Shown here in pieces: positions 11,524 to 20,302 of a stretch of DNA of 64,000 nt. The stretch covers positions 124,001 to 188,000 of the forward strand of contig NZ_FNDG01000002.1 in the NCBI RefSeq assembly GCF_900100535.1, written 5' to 3'. The position numbers and the translations under genes are program-made. This DNA is from Phytopseudomonas flavescens (GTDB lineage Bacteria; Pseudomonadota; Gammaproteobacteria; Pseudomonadales; Pseudomonadaceae). Position 1 is the stretch's first letter; every line of letters starts with the position of its first letter. The notes beneath the pieces are model-generated. The model was given only the letters and a program-made list of their open reading frames with translations, searched no databases and was not told the origin of the DNA.

Positions 11524-12068
11524 ACTGATGATGCAGGCCGCTCGTCTGTTGGTCGTCCAGGCGTTCTGGTTGCGAGGGAAGCAGCAGGGCGTTCGCTGTG
11601 TGCCAATGTCGACGATGCGGCGCTCAGCGTATGCCCTGGCTTCTCCAGCGCCTCGACTGGACTTGCCGGCCAGCACAGCCGACAAGGGCAGTGCTGCGCG
11701 TTGCGCAGCGGGAGCGATGGTGGTCGGGCTCGCCGAAGACCGCAGAGGCGTTGCTGGCAGGCCGCCCGCCCGGTAGAAATTGCATTCGATTTGGTGATTC
11801 CCACGCACCTGGCTTGGTGTCGGCGGCGTTGGCCAGCGCTTGGGAAAACGCCTGGCGAATAACGTCCAAAGGCCCGGCCCAGGCGGCATGGCACTTGAGT
11901 CTTTATGCATTAAAGTTTTCTTGAGCTGCTTAGTCTATTCCTGCAGCCTCTATGTTTAGCGGAATAAATTCGTTCGAAATCCGCCTGTTCTGGTCTAGCT
12001 TAACGGCCATTCGTAGGCATCGCAGAACCTCTCTGTGAGCTGCTCACCGTTTTTGCCAAGGCTGCCGA
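11524..12068. other. Intergenic stretch without a recognisable gene
   Basis: About 545 bp between the integrase remnant and the GntR gene. Open frames here (up to 165 codons on the minus strand) show no domain and merely run into the integrase debris. The 130 bases before 12069 are comparatively AT-rich and should hold the promoter of the downstream cluster; I could not identify a convincing operator. Confidence 0.5.
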
Positions 12069-12797
12069 ATGTCTCTGTCCATCGCCCCCGCCGATCGTAC
12101 GCTGGATGCCGCCAACCAGGGCGATGCCGCCTATGGGCGGATCCGTCGTGACATCCTGTCGTGCCGCCTGAATCCGGGGGCGCTGATCACCGAGCCCGGC
12201 CTGATGGAGCTGTACGCGATCGGCAAGAGCAGTTGTCGGATCGCCTTGACGCGTTTGTCCCACGAGGGCTTCGTCCGTTCGCTGCCGCGCAAGGGTTACC
12301 AGGTAGCGCCGGTCACCGTGAAGGACGTCGAGGAAGTCTTCACCCTGCGCGTGCAGCTCGAGCCGCTGGCGGCGCGCCTGGCGGTCGGGCGCGTGGACAT
12401 CGAGCGCCTGCGGGAGCTGGAGGCGGCCTGCCGGGTTCGCCATCCGGTCTCCCTGCCTGATCAGATCGATGTATTCATGGACGCCAACAAGGCGTTTCAC
12501 CTGGAGATCGCCCGGGCCGCCGGCAACGAGCGCCTGTTGCGTACGTTGTCCGGCCTGATGGACGAGATGACGCGACTGGTGGCGCTGGGGTTCAACGTTC
12601 AGGGCACCAAGCCGGAGATCAAGCACGACCACAACGCCATGATCGCCGCGTTCGAGGAGGGCGACGGCAAGCGCGCCGAGCTGATCGCTCGCCGGCATAT
12701 CGAAACCTTCCAGGCCATGACCCTGGAAAAGGTCTATGCCAGCCTCAGCGAAGCCGGCGCATCGCTGCCGTTGCTGGCGGCGAGGTTCGCCCGATGA
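12069..12797 (+). CDS. GntR/FCD family transcriptional regulator
   Basis: 242 residues. The N-terminal winged helix (~residues 17-85) has the GntR pattern AYGRIRRDILSCRLNPGALI and ends with LPRKGYQVAPVT. The C-terminal FCD all-helical ligand domain (~residues 95-225) contains metal/ligand-site candidates at D138, H144 and the distal HRRH-like RRHIETF. Such regulators respond to small organic acids and usually repress the adjacent operon. Its stop overlaps the next start (ATGA), so it is the first gene of the transport/CoA-ligase cluster and probably autoregulates it. Confidence 0.88.
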   Translation: MSLSIAPADRTLDAANQGDAAYGRIRRDILSCRLNPGALITEPGLMELYAIGKSSCRIALTRLSHEGFVRSLPRKGYQVAPVTVKDVEEVFTLRVQLEPLAARLAVGRVDIERLRELEAACRVRHPVSLPDQIDVFMDANKAFHLEIARAAGNERLLRTLSGLMDEMTRLVALGFNVQGTKPEIKHDHNAMIAAFEEGDGKRAELIARRHIETFQAMTLEKVYASLSEAGASLPLLAARFAR

Positions 12798-13555
12798 ATG
12801 CCGCACTGCAGCAGGATCTCGCGGTGTCGGCGATCACCTTGCAGGGTATCGGCAAGCGCTTCGACGCTCTCGAGGTGCTGCGCGATATCTCCTTCGAGGT
12901 GGGGCAGGGCGAAGTGGTCGCGCTGCTGGGCACTTCGGGGTGTGGCAAGAGCACCTTGCTCAATATCGTTTCCGGGTTGCTCGCCCAGGATCGGGGCCGG
13001 TTGAGTCTGTTTGGCGAGGCCGCGAGCGCTTTCAGCGACTGGCGGCGCATCGCCTACATGTTCCAGGAGGACCGCCTGCTGCCCTGGCGCAGCGTGCAGG
13101 CCAACGTCGCCTTCGGGCTGGAGGGCAGTGGCGTCGGCAAGGCCGAGCGTGCCCAGCGGGTTGCCGAGGCGCTGCGCCTGGTGGGCCTCGAGGCCTTCGC
13201 GAAATCCTGGCCGCATCAGTTGTCCGGCGGCATGCGCAGCCGGGTCGCTCTGGCGCGCAGCCTGGTGGTGAACCCCCAGGTGTTGCTGATGGACGAACCG
13301 TTTTCCAAGCTCGACCCGCACACCCGCAGCCAGATGCATGACGAGCTACTGCGTCTGCAGGCGCTCACCGGCATGACGGTGCTGTTCGTCACCCATGATG
13401 TCGAGGAGGCCGTGGTCCTGGCCGACCGGGTGGTGGTGCTGGAGCCACGCCCGGGCCGCATTCGCGCCATCCATCCAATGGCCTTGCCGCGCCCACGGGT
13501 GCCCACCGAGCCTGCCGTCAACGAACAGGTTCGTCGCCTGCGTCTGGAGGTCTGA
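12794..13555 (+). CDS. ABC transporter ATPase, nitrate/sulfonate/taurine type (system 1)
   Basis: 253 residues. Walker A GTSGCGKST lies near residue 48, the Q-loop at MFQEDRLLPW, the signature at LSGGMRSRVALARSL, Walker B VLLMDEP and the H-loop in FVTHDVEEAV. This is the SsuB/TauB subfamily, which energises import through a paired permease. It overlaps the GntR gene by four bases and is followed at once by its permease and binding protein. The substrate cannot be read from the ATPase. Confidence 0.92.
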   Translation: MNAALQQDLAVSAITLQGIGKRFDALEVLRDISFEVGQGEVVALLGTSGCGKSTLLNIVSGLLAQDRGRLSLFGEAASAFSDWRRIAYMFQEDRLLPWRSVQANVAFGLEGSGVGKAERAQRVAEALRLVGLEAFAKSWPHQLSGGMRSRVALARSLVVNPQVLLMDEPFSKLDPHTRSQMHDELLRLQALTGMTVLFVTHDVEEAVVLADRVVVLEPRPGRIRAIHPMALPRPRVPTEPAVNEQVRRLRLEV

Positions 13556-13556
13556 C

Positions 13557-14321
13557 ATGGAGACCGCCAAGCGCTTTTCCAGTCTCGCCCTGCAACGCTT
13601 CGCGCTGATCGCCGTGGTCGGCCTGCTCTGGTGGTACGCCGCAGGTCGCCTGCCATCGTTCGTGCTGCCCGGGCCGGAAAAGGTCCTTACGGCATTGGGC
13701 AACCTGCTGCACAGCGACACCTTCGTGCATGACCTGAGCGCCACCCTCGGCCGGGTGCTCAGCGGCTTCGCACTGGCCACGCTGGTCGGCACGCCGCTGG
13801 GCCTGGCGCTCGGCAGCAGCCCCGCACTGGCGCGCTTCTTCGAGCCGGTGCTGTCGGTGTTCAACACCGTGTCGTCGGCGATCTGGGCGATCTTCGCCAT
13901 CATCTGGTTCGGCATCTCCGACGCCACCACGGTGTTCGTGGTGTTCATGACCGCCATGCCGCTGATCCTCACCAACGTCTGGCAGGGGGCGAAGACGGTG
14001 GAGCGGCAATACGTGGAACTGGCGCACTCGTTTCGCCTGTCGCGGCTGCAGATCCTGCTGAAGATCTCGCTGCCGAGCATCCTGCCGTACTTCTTTTCCG
14101 GTGCCCGCCTGGCGTTCGGCTTCGGCTGGCGGGTATCGCTGGTGGCCGAGACGCTCGGCGCTTCCGATGGCATCGGCTATCGCCTGCGTCAGGCGGCGGA
14201 CCTGGTGCAGAGCGACCAGGTGTTCGCCTGGACCCTGCTGCTGGTCGCCCTGATGTTGGCGCTTGAAGCGGGGGTGCTCAAGCCCCTCGAACGCCGGCTG
14301 TTTCGTTGGAAAACCCCCTAG
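13557..14321 (+). CDS. ABC transporter permease, SsuC/TauC type (system 1)
   Basis: 254 residues with about six membrane helices and the inner-membrane EAA loop (around ELAHSFRLSRLQILLKISLP), which docks the ATPase. The ATG at 13557, one base after the ATPase stop and preceded by GGAGG, was preferred to a longer frame running back into the ATPase gene. It works with the ATPase just upstream and the binding protein just downstream. Confidence 0.9.
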   Translation: METAKRFSSLALQRFALIAVVGLLWWYAAGRLPSFVLPGPEKVLTALGNLLHSDTFVHDLSATLGRVLSGFALATLVGTPLGLALGSSPALARFFEPVLSVFNTVSSAIWAIFAIIWFGISDATTVFVVFMTAMPLILTNVWQGAKTVERQYVELAHSFRLSRLQILLKISLPSILPYFFSGARLAFGFGWRVSLVAETLGASDGIGYRLRQAADLVQSDQVFAWTLLLVALMLALEAGVLKPLERRLFRWKTP

Positions 14322-14358
14322 CTGACCCTCGTTTACTTAACCTCTCAAGGATCAATCC

Positions 14359-15342
14359 ATGCGTAAGTTGATTGCCGTCGCCGCCCTGGCCGCGACCGCG
14401 GTACTGCCTTTTGCTGCCCATTCGGCGGACAAGGTCCGTATCGGTTACTGGACCAGCGGTGTGAGCCTGGGCTACGGCTCGGTGCTCGAATCCAAGGATT
14501 TCCTCGCCGAACGCGGCATCGACGCCGAATTCGTGCACTTCCCCGACGTCAATGCGCCGATCCGCGCACTGGCAGCCGGCTCCATCGACCTGGCGTTCGG
14601 CGCACCGCTGGCCGGGGTGTTCTCGACGGCGGCCGAAGGTGTGCCGATCCGGATCTTCGCAGTGACCCAGCCGGCCGACGTGCAGTTCGTGGTACCGGCC
14701 GATTCGCCGATCACCTCGCTGGCCGAGCTCAAGGGCAAGAAGATCGGCATGTCGCCGGCAGGCTCTTCGGTGGCGGTGATCGCCGGCGCCGTGCTGGCCG
14801 GCAACCATGGCATCCAGACCAACGACTTCTCCCTGGTCGGCGGTAACGAGTCGCGTCTGGCGCAGTTCCTGGCGCAGAAACAGGTGGATGGCGCGGCCCT
14901 GCGTTCGGTCACCATCGCCCAGCTCGAAGACGAGCTGAAGGTCAAGCGCCTGGGCAGCTTCGCCGAGGAATGGAAGACCCTCACGCACGCCGATGCGGTG
15001 CCGTATATCGGCGTCGGCACGGTGGCCGCCAAGCTGGTCGACGACAAGCCGGAGGTTGTCGCCCGGGTCATCGCCGGCCTGCGCGACACGCTCGCCTGGG
15101 GCAAGGCGAACCCGGATGAAGTCGTCCGCATCCTGCGCAAGAGCGCCAACCTGCCCGAGCAGGATGCCCGCGTGTACGTCGGCCAGTGGGATGCCATGAA
15201 CCGCATCGCCTTCGAGCCGGCGGACATCGAGACCCTGCGCCGTCAGCACCAGGTATTCGTCGACGGCGGCCTGATCAAGGGCGAACTCAAGGACGACCTG
15301 TTCGCCACCGAACCCTACACCCAAGCCAAACACATCAAGTAA
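14359..15342 (+). CDS. Periplasmic substrate-binding protein, NMT1/SsuA type (system 1)
   Basis: 327 residues with a cleavable signal peptide (residues 1-22, ending AHSA). The NMT1/SsuA-like fold is shown by the KVRIGYW start, AAGSIDLAFG and the ADSPITSLAELKGKKIG segment typical of sulfonate, taurine and related-solute receptors. It delivers ligand to the permease encoded upstream. SBPs of this family bind sulfonates, pyrimidines and aromatic acids, so the ligand stays open. Confidence 0.9.
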   Translation: MRKLIAVAALAATAVLPFAAHSADKVRIGYWTSGVSLGYGSVLESKDFLAERGIDAEFVHFPDVNAPIRALAAGSIDLAFGAPLAGVFSTAAEGVPIRIFAVTQPADVQFVVPADSPITSLAELKGKKIGMSPAGSSVAVIAGAVLAGNHGIQTNDFSLVGGNESRLAQFLAQKQVDGAALRSVTIAQLEDELKVKRLGSFAEEWKTLTHADAVPYIGVGTVAAKLVDDKPEVVARVIAGLRDTLAWGKANPDEVVRILRKSANLPEQDARVYVGQWDAMNRIAFEPADIETLRRQHQVFVDGGLIKGELKDDLFATEPYTQAKHIK

Positions 15343-15359
15343 TCACGGAGACAGCGACT

Positions 15360-16376
15360 GTGAGCAAGACCATGAAAGCCCTGGTACTCGACGAACACGG
15401 CGACCTCGACCAGTTGCGCGTCGTCACCGACAAGCCGATACCGGCAGTGGGCAGCGGACACGTGGTAATTCGCGTTGGCGCATCGTCCTTCAATTACCAC
15501 GATGTATTCACGGTGAAGGGCATGCCCGGCATCAAGGTGCCGCTGCCGGTGATCATCGGCCTGGATCTGGCCGGCACCATCAGCGAGCTGGGTGAAGGTG
15601 TCGAGGGCTGGAAGGTCGGTGACCGCGTGCTGATCAACCCGCTCAAGCCCGACGTCGGTCTGATGGGCGAGATGGTCGACGGCGGCATGGCCGAGTATGC
15701 CCTGGTCGATGCACGACAGCTGATCCGTCTGCCCGATGCCGTGAGTTTCGAGCAGGCGGCGGCCTTGCCGGTGGCCTATGGCACCGCCCACCGCATGCTG
15801 ATTACCCATAACACCGTGAAGGCCAGGGACCGCGTGCTGATCCTCGGTGCCAGCGGTGGCGTGGGAACCGCCTGCGTGATTCTCGCCAAACTGCTGGGCG
15901 CCGAGGTGATCGCCTGTGCGGGCAGCGACGAGAAGGGCGAGCGCCTCAAGGCCCTGGGTGCCGACCACGTCATCAACTACCGCGATACCGACTTCTCCAA
16001 GTGGGCCATCGGCCAGTACGGCAAGCCGCAGCGCCGCAACTACGAAGGCGGCGTGGACGTGGTGATCAACTTCACTGGTGGCGACACCTGGCTGCCATCG
16101 CTCAAGTGCATCAAGCGCGGCGGCACGCTGCTGGTGTGCGGCGCTACCGCCGGCCACGACCCCAAGGAAGACCTGCGCTACGTCTGGAGCTTCGAACTCA
16201 ACATCAAAGGCTCGAACAGCTTCTACGAAGACAACCTGGTCGGGCTCCTCGACCTGATCGCCGAAGGCCGGATCGACCCGATCATCGACCGCGTACTGCC
16301 CCTCGAACAGGCCGCCGAAGGCCTGGCGCTGATCCGTGATCGCGAAGTGCTGGGCAAGGTGGTCGTCACGCCCTGA
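15360..16376 (+). CDS. Zinc-type alcohol dehydrogenase / MDR family NADPH oxidoreductase
   Basis: 338 residues. A GroES-like N-terminal domain (~residues 10-140) is followed by a Rossmann domain with the nucleotide motif GASGGVGTA near residue 165. The HE pair that binds catalytic zinc in classical ADHs is replaced by IIGLDLAG, so a quinone-oxidoreductase or reductase-type reaction without zinc is likely. A GTG start at 15360 nine bases after GGAG was chosen; an ATG four codons later (15372) is an alternative. It lies between the first transporter and the thioesterase, suggesting a redox step on the imported compound. Confidence 0.8.
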   Translation: MSKTMKALVLDEHGDLDQLRVVTDKPIPAVGSGHVVIRVGASSFNYHDVFTVKGMPGIKVPLPVIIGLDLAGTISELGEGVEGWKVGDRVLINPLKPDVGLMGEMVDGGMAEYALVDARQLIRLPDAVSFEQAAALPVAYGTAHRMLITHNTVKARDRVLILGASGGVGTACVILAKLLGAEVIACAGSDEKGERLKALGADHVINYRDTDFSKWAIGQYGKPQRRNYEGGVDVVINFTGGDTWLPSLKCIKRGGTLLVCGATAGHDPKEDLRYVWSFELNIKGSNSFYEDNLVGLLDLIAEGRIDPIIDRVLPLEQAAEGLALIRDREVLGKVVVTP

Positions 16377-16461
16377 CCGGCTTGCAGCGACCCGTACCGT
16401 GCAATCGTCCGTTTTGCGGGCGATTGCAGCGCCTCCGAAACAACTCAACAGGATTGATCTC

Positions 16462-16884
16462 ATGACCGAAACGACACTTCCGAGCGTTGCCGATATCCAG
16501 GCCAGACTGCTCAAGGGCCCTTATCACCAATGGCTGGGCCTGCAGGTTCTGGCGGTGGGCGAGGGCAGCATCGAGCTCAGCGCAAAATGGCGCGAAGAAT
16601 GGGTGGTGAATGTCGAGGGTGGCTATACCCACGGCGGCATACTCGCGGCGCTGGTCGACCTGACCGCGGACTGGGCGCTGGTGTCCAGAACCGGCAAAGG
16701 CGTGCCGACCATCGACCTGCGTGTCGACTACCACCGGCCAGCCAAGTGCGATCTGCGCGCCACGGGCACCGTCATCAAGTTCGGCAAGCAGTTCTCGGTG
16801 GCCGAAGCACAGGTCTTCGATGGCGAAGGCCATCTGGTCGCCAGCGGCCGCGGCGTCTATTCCACGCCTGCCCCGAAGGTGTGA
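16462..16884 (+). CDS. PaaI-family hotdog thioesterase
   Basis: 140 residues forming a single hotdog domain. The signature region VEGGYTHGGILAALVDLTAD (the G-x-x-H-G-G motif) matches the PaaI/YdiI group, in which an Asp/Glu on the following helix activates water. It hydrolyses acyl-CoA thioesters. Neighbouring acyl-CoA ligase and BAAT-like genes support a CoA-dependent pathway in which this enzyme releases a product or recycles trapped CoA. The ATG at 16462 follows AACAGGA. Confidence 0.85.
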   Translation: MTETTLPSVADIQARLLKGPYHQWLGLQVLAVGEGSIELSAKWREEWVVNVEGGYTHGGILAALVDLTADWALVSRTGKGVPTIDLRVDYHRPAKCDLRATGTVIKFGKQFSVAEAQVFDGEGHLVASGRGVYSTPAPKV

Positions 16885-16888
16885 TCCC

Positions 16889-17677
16889 ATGAGTGCGGCA
16901 CTGGACCACCTGGTCATCAACGCGCGCTTCGATCTCGATGCGGCGGCAGGCGTCTTCGCGGGCCTGGGCTTCACGCTCACGCCCCGTGGCCATCACTCAC
17001 TCGGCTCGATCAACAACCTGATCATGTTCGACGAGGGCTACCTGGAGCTGATCGGGCTACCGGCCGGAGGCGAGCGTCTGCGCCAGGAAATCCTCGACAG
17101 CCCACCTGGTATCGACGGCCTGGTACTGGCCAGTGACGACCCCCGCGCCACCCATGCAGCGCTGGTGCAGGCCGGCTTTCTGGTCCAGCCGGTACAGCAT
17201 TTCTCCAGACCGGTGGAGGTCGATGGGGCCTCTCTTGAAGCTCGCTTCGGTACCGTCCGGCTGGTGCCTGGGCAGTTCGCCGCCGGCCGGGTCTACTTCT
17301 GCCATCACCAGACACCGGAACTGGTCTGGCGGCCCGAGTGGCTGGGCCACGCCAATGGCATTCAGCGCATCGAGCGGCTGACGGTAGTCAGCGAGCAACC
17401 CGAGCAGACACGCCAGGCGTTCGAGCGCCTGGGGCGTTTCGACGGACGATTCAGCGTCGAGGTCATCGATAAGGCGGAGTGGCGTACCAGGGGTGTGCTG
17501 GTCGCGGAGGGCGAGCACGAGCGGGCCGAGCGCTTCGTTTCCATCGGCCTGCGTGGTGGCGACCCGCTAGACCTGGCACGCCGCGCCACGGGTCTCGGCT
17601 TGCCCCATCGGCAGGAGGCCGATCGGGTCACCATCGTCATCCCGGGCTTCGCCACCGTGCTGGAGTGCCTGGTATGA
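16889..17677 (+). CDS. VOC superfamily protein with glyoxalase-like domain
   Basis: 262 residues. It opens with LDHLVINARFDLDAAA, typical of the Glyoxalase_3 (PF13468-like) branch, with His at position 6 as a possible metal ligand, and GYLELIGLP where the second ligand (E54) usually sits. A second betaalpha module occupies the C-terminal half. VOC enzymes are metal-dependent lyases, isomerases or dioxygenases; the reaction here is unknown. The stop overlaps the ligase start (ATGA), giving tight coupling. Confidence 0.8.
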   Translation: MSAALDHLVINARFDLDAAAGVFAGLGFTLTPRGHHSLGSINNLIMFDEGYLELIGLPAGGERLRQEILDSPPGIDGLVLASDDPRATHAALVQAGFLVQPVQHFSRPVEVDGASLEARFGTVRLVPGQFAAGRVYFCHHQTPELVWRPEWLGHANGIQRIERLTVVSEQPEQTRQAFERLGRFDGRFSVEVIDKAEWRTRGVLVAEGEHERAERFVSIGLRGGDPLDLARRATGLGLPHRQEADRVTIVIPGFATVLECLV

Positions 17678-19209
17678 ATGCGCAGATCGCCAATCTGGGC
17701 AGTGTGATCGGCCCCGACAGTCCGGGCGAGCGACTGGCGTTCATCGGCCTCGACAGCCAGTTGAACGAGTCGCGCTGCACCTACCGTGAACTGGACGAGC
17801 TGGCCAATGGCATTGCCCGTGCGCTGCTGGCCCGGGGCTTCGTCCAGGGGGAGCGCATTGCCTTGCTGACCTTCAACTCGGTGGCCTGCATCGCGGCCGT
17901 GCTCGGCATCATGCGCGCCGGGCTGGTCGCCGTGCCGGTCAATCACCGATTCCCCAGGGCGCTGGTCGACTATGTGATCGCCGACAGTGGCGCGCGCCTG
18001 CTGTTCTGCGACGCGCCGCATCGAGATGCAGCCCCCGACATGCCGCGCGTATCGCTGGAGGCGGATGAGCTGGCGGCTTTCGCCCGGCCAGGGCCTTTGC
18101 AAGCCTTCCAGCCGCTCGGTGACGAGCCGGCGATGATGCTCTACACCTCGGGTTCCACTGGCAAGCCCAAGGGCGTGGTGCTCAGCCACCGCGCTCACCT
18201 GTGGATCGTGCGCACCCGATTGCAGGCCACCCCGCTGGCTGACGAGCGTGCGCTGATCGCGGCGCCGCTGTACCACATGAATGCGCTGGCGCTGGCGCTG
18301 CTCGTCCTGGCCAGTGGTGCCACCGCGATACTGCTGCCGCAGTTCAGTGCCGTCACCTATATCGAGGCGATCCAGCGTTACCGCTGTACCTGGCTGACCG
18401 CCGTGCCGCCGATGATCGCCATGATGCTGCGCGAGCAGGCGCTGCTGGAGCGCGCCGACCTGTCATCCGTGCGGGTGGTGCGCATGGGCTCGGCGCCGGT
18501 GAGTGCGAGCCTGCTCGAACAGATCCACCGGCTGCTGCCGAATGCGCGGATCATCAATGCCTACGGCACCACCGAAGGTGGTCCGGTGGTCTTCGGCGCC
18601 CACCCCCAGGGGCTGGCCAGCCCGGTGCTATCGGTGGGGCATGCTCACCCGGACGTGCAACTGCGCCTGCGCGATGAGGCAGGGCTGCTGGCGGATGAGG
18701 GCGTGCTCGAGTTGGAGAGCCCCGGGCTGATGTCCGGCTACCACAACCGGCCTGACCTGGCCGCACCCTTCACGGCCGACGGCTTCTACGTGACGGGCGA
18801 CGTGTTCCGCCGCGATGCCGAGGGTTTCCATACCTTCGTTGGCCGCCGCGACGACATGTTCGTCAGCGGTGGCGAGAACATCTATCCCGGTGAGGTGGAA
18901 AAGCTGCTCGAACGTCACCCCGGGGTGCAGCAGGCCTGCGTGGTGCCGGTCGAGGACGAGATCAAAGGGTTCAAACCCATGGCTTTCGTCGTGCGGCGCC
19001 AAGGCAGCCAGGCCAGCGAGGCCGAGATCAAGGCCTTTTCCCTGGAGCACGCGCCGGCCTATCAGCACCCGCGCCGGGTGTGGTTCGTCGACACCTTGCC
19101 GCTTGCTTCCACCCACAAGATCGACCGCAAGGCCTTGCTCGACAAGGCTCGGCAAAACCTCCAGGACAGTGGCCGGACCACCGGAGCGTTGGAGCGCCAA
19201 CCCATCTGA
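17674..19209 (+). CDS. AMP-forming acyl-CoA synthetase/ligase
   Basis: 511 residues of the ANL superfamily. The P-loop YTSGSTGKPKG lies near residues 157-167, the A5 motif NAYGTTEGG near 295, the A7 region FYVTGDVF, and the C-terminal hinge/A8 segment FVGRRDDMFVSGGENIYPGEVE. The A10 lysine lies in STHKIDRKALL. It adenylates a carboxylic acid and transfers it to CoA. It is embedded between the VOC gene (4-bp overlap) and a second substrate-binding protein, so it most likely activates the imported acid. Confidence 0.92.
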   Translation: MNAQIANLGSVIGPDSPGERLAFIGLDSQLNESRCTYRELDELANGIARALLARGFVQGERIALLTFNSVACIAAVLGIMRAGLVAVPVNHRFPRALVDYVIADSGARLLFCDAPHRDAAPDMPRVSLEADELAAFARPGPLQAFQPLGDEPAMMLYTSGSTGKPKGVVLSHRAHLWIVRTRLQATPLADERALIAAPLYHMNALALALLVLASGATAILLPQFSAVTYIEAIQRYRCTWLTAVPPMIAMMLREQALLERADLSSVRVVRMGSAPVSASLLEQIHRLLPNARIINAYGTTEGGPVVFGAHPQGLASPVLSVGHAHPDVQLRLRDEAGLLADEGVLELESPGLMSGYHNRPDLAAPFTADGFYVTGDVFRRDAEGFHTFVGRRDDMFVSGGENIYPGEVEKLLERHPGVQQACVVPVEDEIKGFKPMAFVVRRQGSQASEAEIKAFSLEHAPAYQHPRRVWFVDTLPLASTHKIDRKALLDKARQNLQDSGRTTGALERQPI

Positions 19210-19237
19210 CTTTCAACACAACCCAGGATCTGCCTCC

Positions 19238-20302
19238 ATGCGCTTCGCCATTCGCTCATTGCTGCCCCTGACGCTGGCATTTGCCAGCCACGCCCATGCC
19301 CTCGACGAGATCACCGTCGCCCTGGCCATTCCCGCCGCCGTTCATGACGGCGCGCCATATGCCGCAGCCCGGGAACTGGGGCTGTTCAAGGAACAGGGGT
19401 TGAGCGTCGAGACCGTGGTCTTCCAGGGGGCTGGCGCCTTGTTGCCGCAGGTCGCCAGCAAACGGGTGACCTTCGGCTTCCCGGTCGCCGAACCGGTGCT
19501 CTCCAGCCACTTCAACAAGAACCCGCTGCCGCTGCGCTATTTCTACAATGGCGTTCCCAGCCAGACCCTGGAATACCAGGTACTCGCCGATTCGCCGATC
19601 AAGACGCTGGAGGATCTCGCGGGCAAGAAAATCGGGGTCGGTGCCTTGACCTGGGGCACCTTGCCGAACAGCCGCGCCGCCCTGCGCGTCGCCGGCCTGG
19701 AACCCGGCAAGAACGTCGAATTCGTCGCCGTCGGCGCGCTCGGCGCGGGTTTTCAGGCGCTGCGCAGCGGCCAGGTGGATGCGCTCAACTTCAACAACAG
19801 CTGGGGTGACATGCTGGAGCTTTCCGGTACGCCGATCCGGCGCATCCAGTACCCCGAGGTGTTTCAGAACAACCCCGGCAACGGCTTCATTGCTCACCAG
19901 GACACCTTCAACGACAACCCCGATCTGATCCGCCGCTTCGGCCGCGCCTATACCGAGGCACAGTTCGTGTGCGAGGTGAACCCGGCGTTCTGCGTCCAGG
20001 CATTCTGGCGCCAGCACCCTGAAAGCAAGCCTGCCGATGCCCAGGGCAAGGGCCTCGAAGACGCCAAGACGCTGCTCGCTCGCCGCTTGCAGCGCACCCT
20101 GTATTTCCCGGATGGCAGCCCGCGTGTACCGGGGCACTATGACCTGCAGGCGATTCGCGCTGCGGTGAAGGCCATGGCCGAGGCGGGCGAGTTCCCCAGT
20201 GCCGAGGTGCCGGTGGAGCAGGTGTTCTCCAACGAGTTCGTACCCGCCTTCAACGATTTCGACCGTGACGCGCTGCGCAAGCGTGCGGAGGCGGCGAAAT
20301 GA
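19238..20302 (+). CDS. Periplasmic substrate-binding protein, NMT1/SsuA type (system 2)
   Basis: 354 residues with a signal peptide (residues 1-22, ending AHA). Family features are ITVALAIPAAVHDGAPYAAA, the YQVLADSPIKTLEDLAGKKIG segment and a two-lobed length. Compared with the system 1 receptor it is longer and only distantly similar, so a different but related ligand is likely. Its permease and ATPase are encoded 1.3 kb downstream after the BAAT-like gene, which starts inside its stop codon (ATGA). Confidence 0.88.
   Translation: MRFAIRSLLPLTLAFASHAHALDEITVALAIPAAVHDGAPYAAARELGLFKEQGLSVETVVFQGAGALLPQVASKRVTFGFPVAEPVLSSHFNKNPLPLRYFYNGVPSQTLEYQVLADSPIKTLEDLAGKKIGVGALTWGTLPNSRAALRVAGLEPGKNVEFVAVGALGAGFQALRSGQVDALNFNNSWGDMLELSGTPIRRIQYPEVFQNNPGNGFIAHQDTFNDNPDLIRRFGRAYTEAQFVCEVNPAFCVQAFWRQHPESKPADAQGKGLEDAKTLLARRLQRTLYFPDGSPRVPGHYDLQAIRAAVKAMAEAGEFPSAEVPVEQVFSNEFVPAFNDFDRDALRKRAEAAK

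Noticed and set aside
11397..11894. 165-codon minus-strand frame containing the integrase motifs
   Set aside because: Only its last ~40 codons resemble integrase; upstream residues are unrelated and the frame stops before the catalytic position, so it was treated as a pseudogene fragment.
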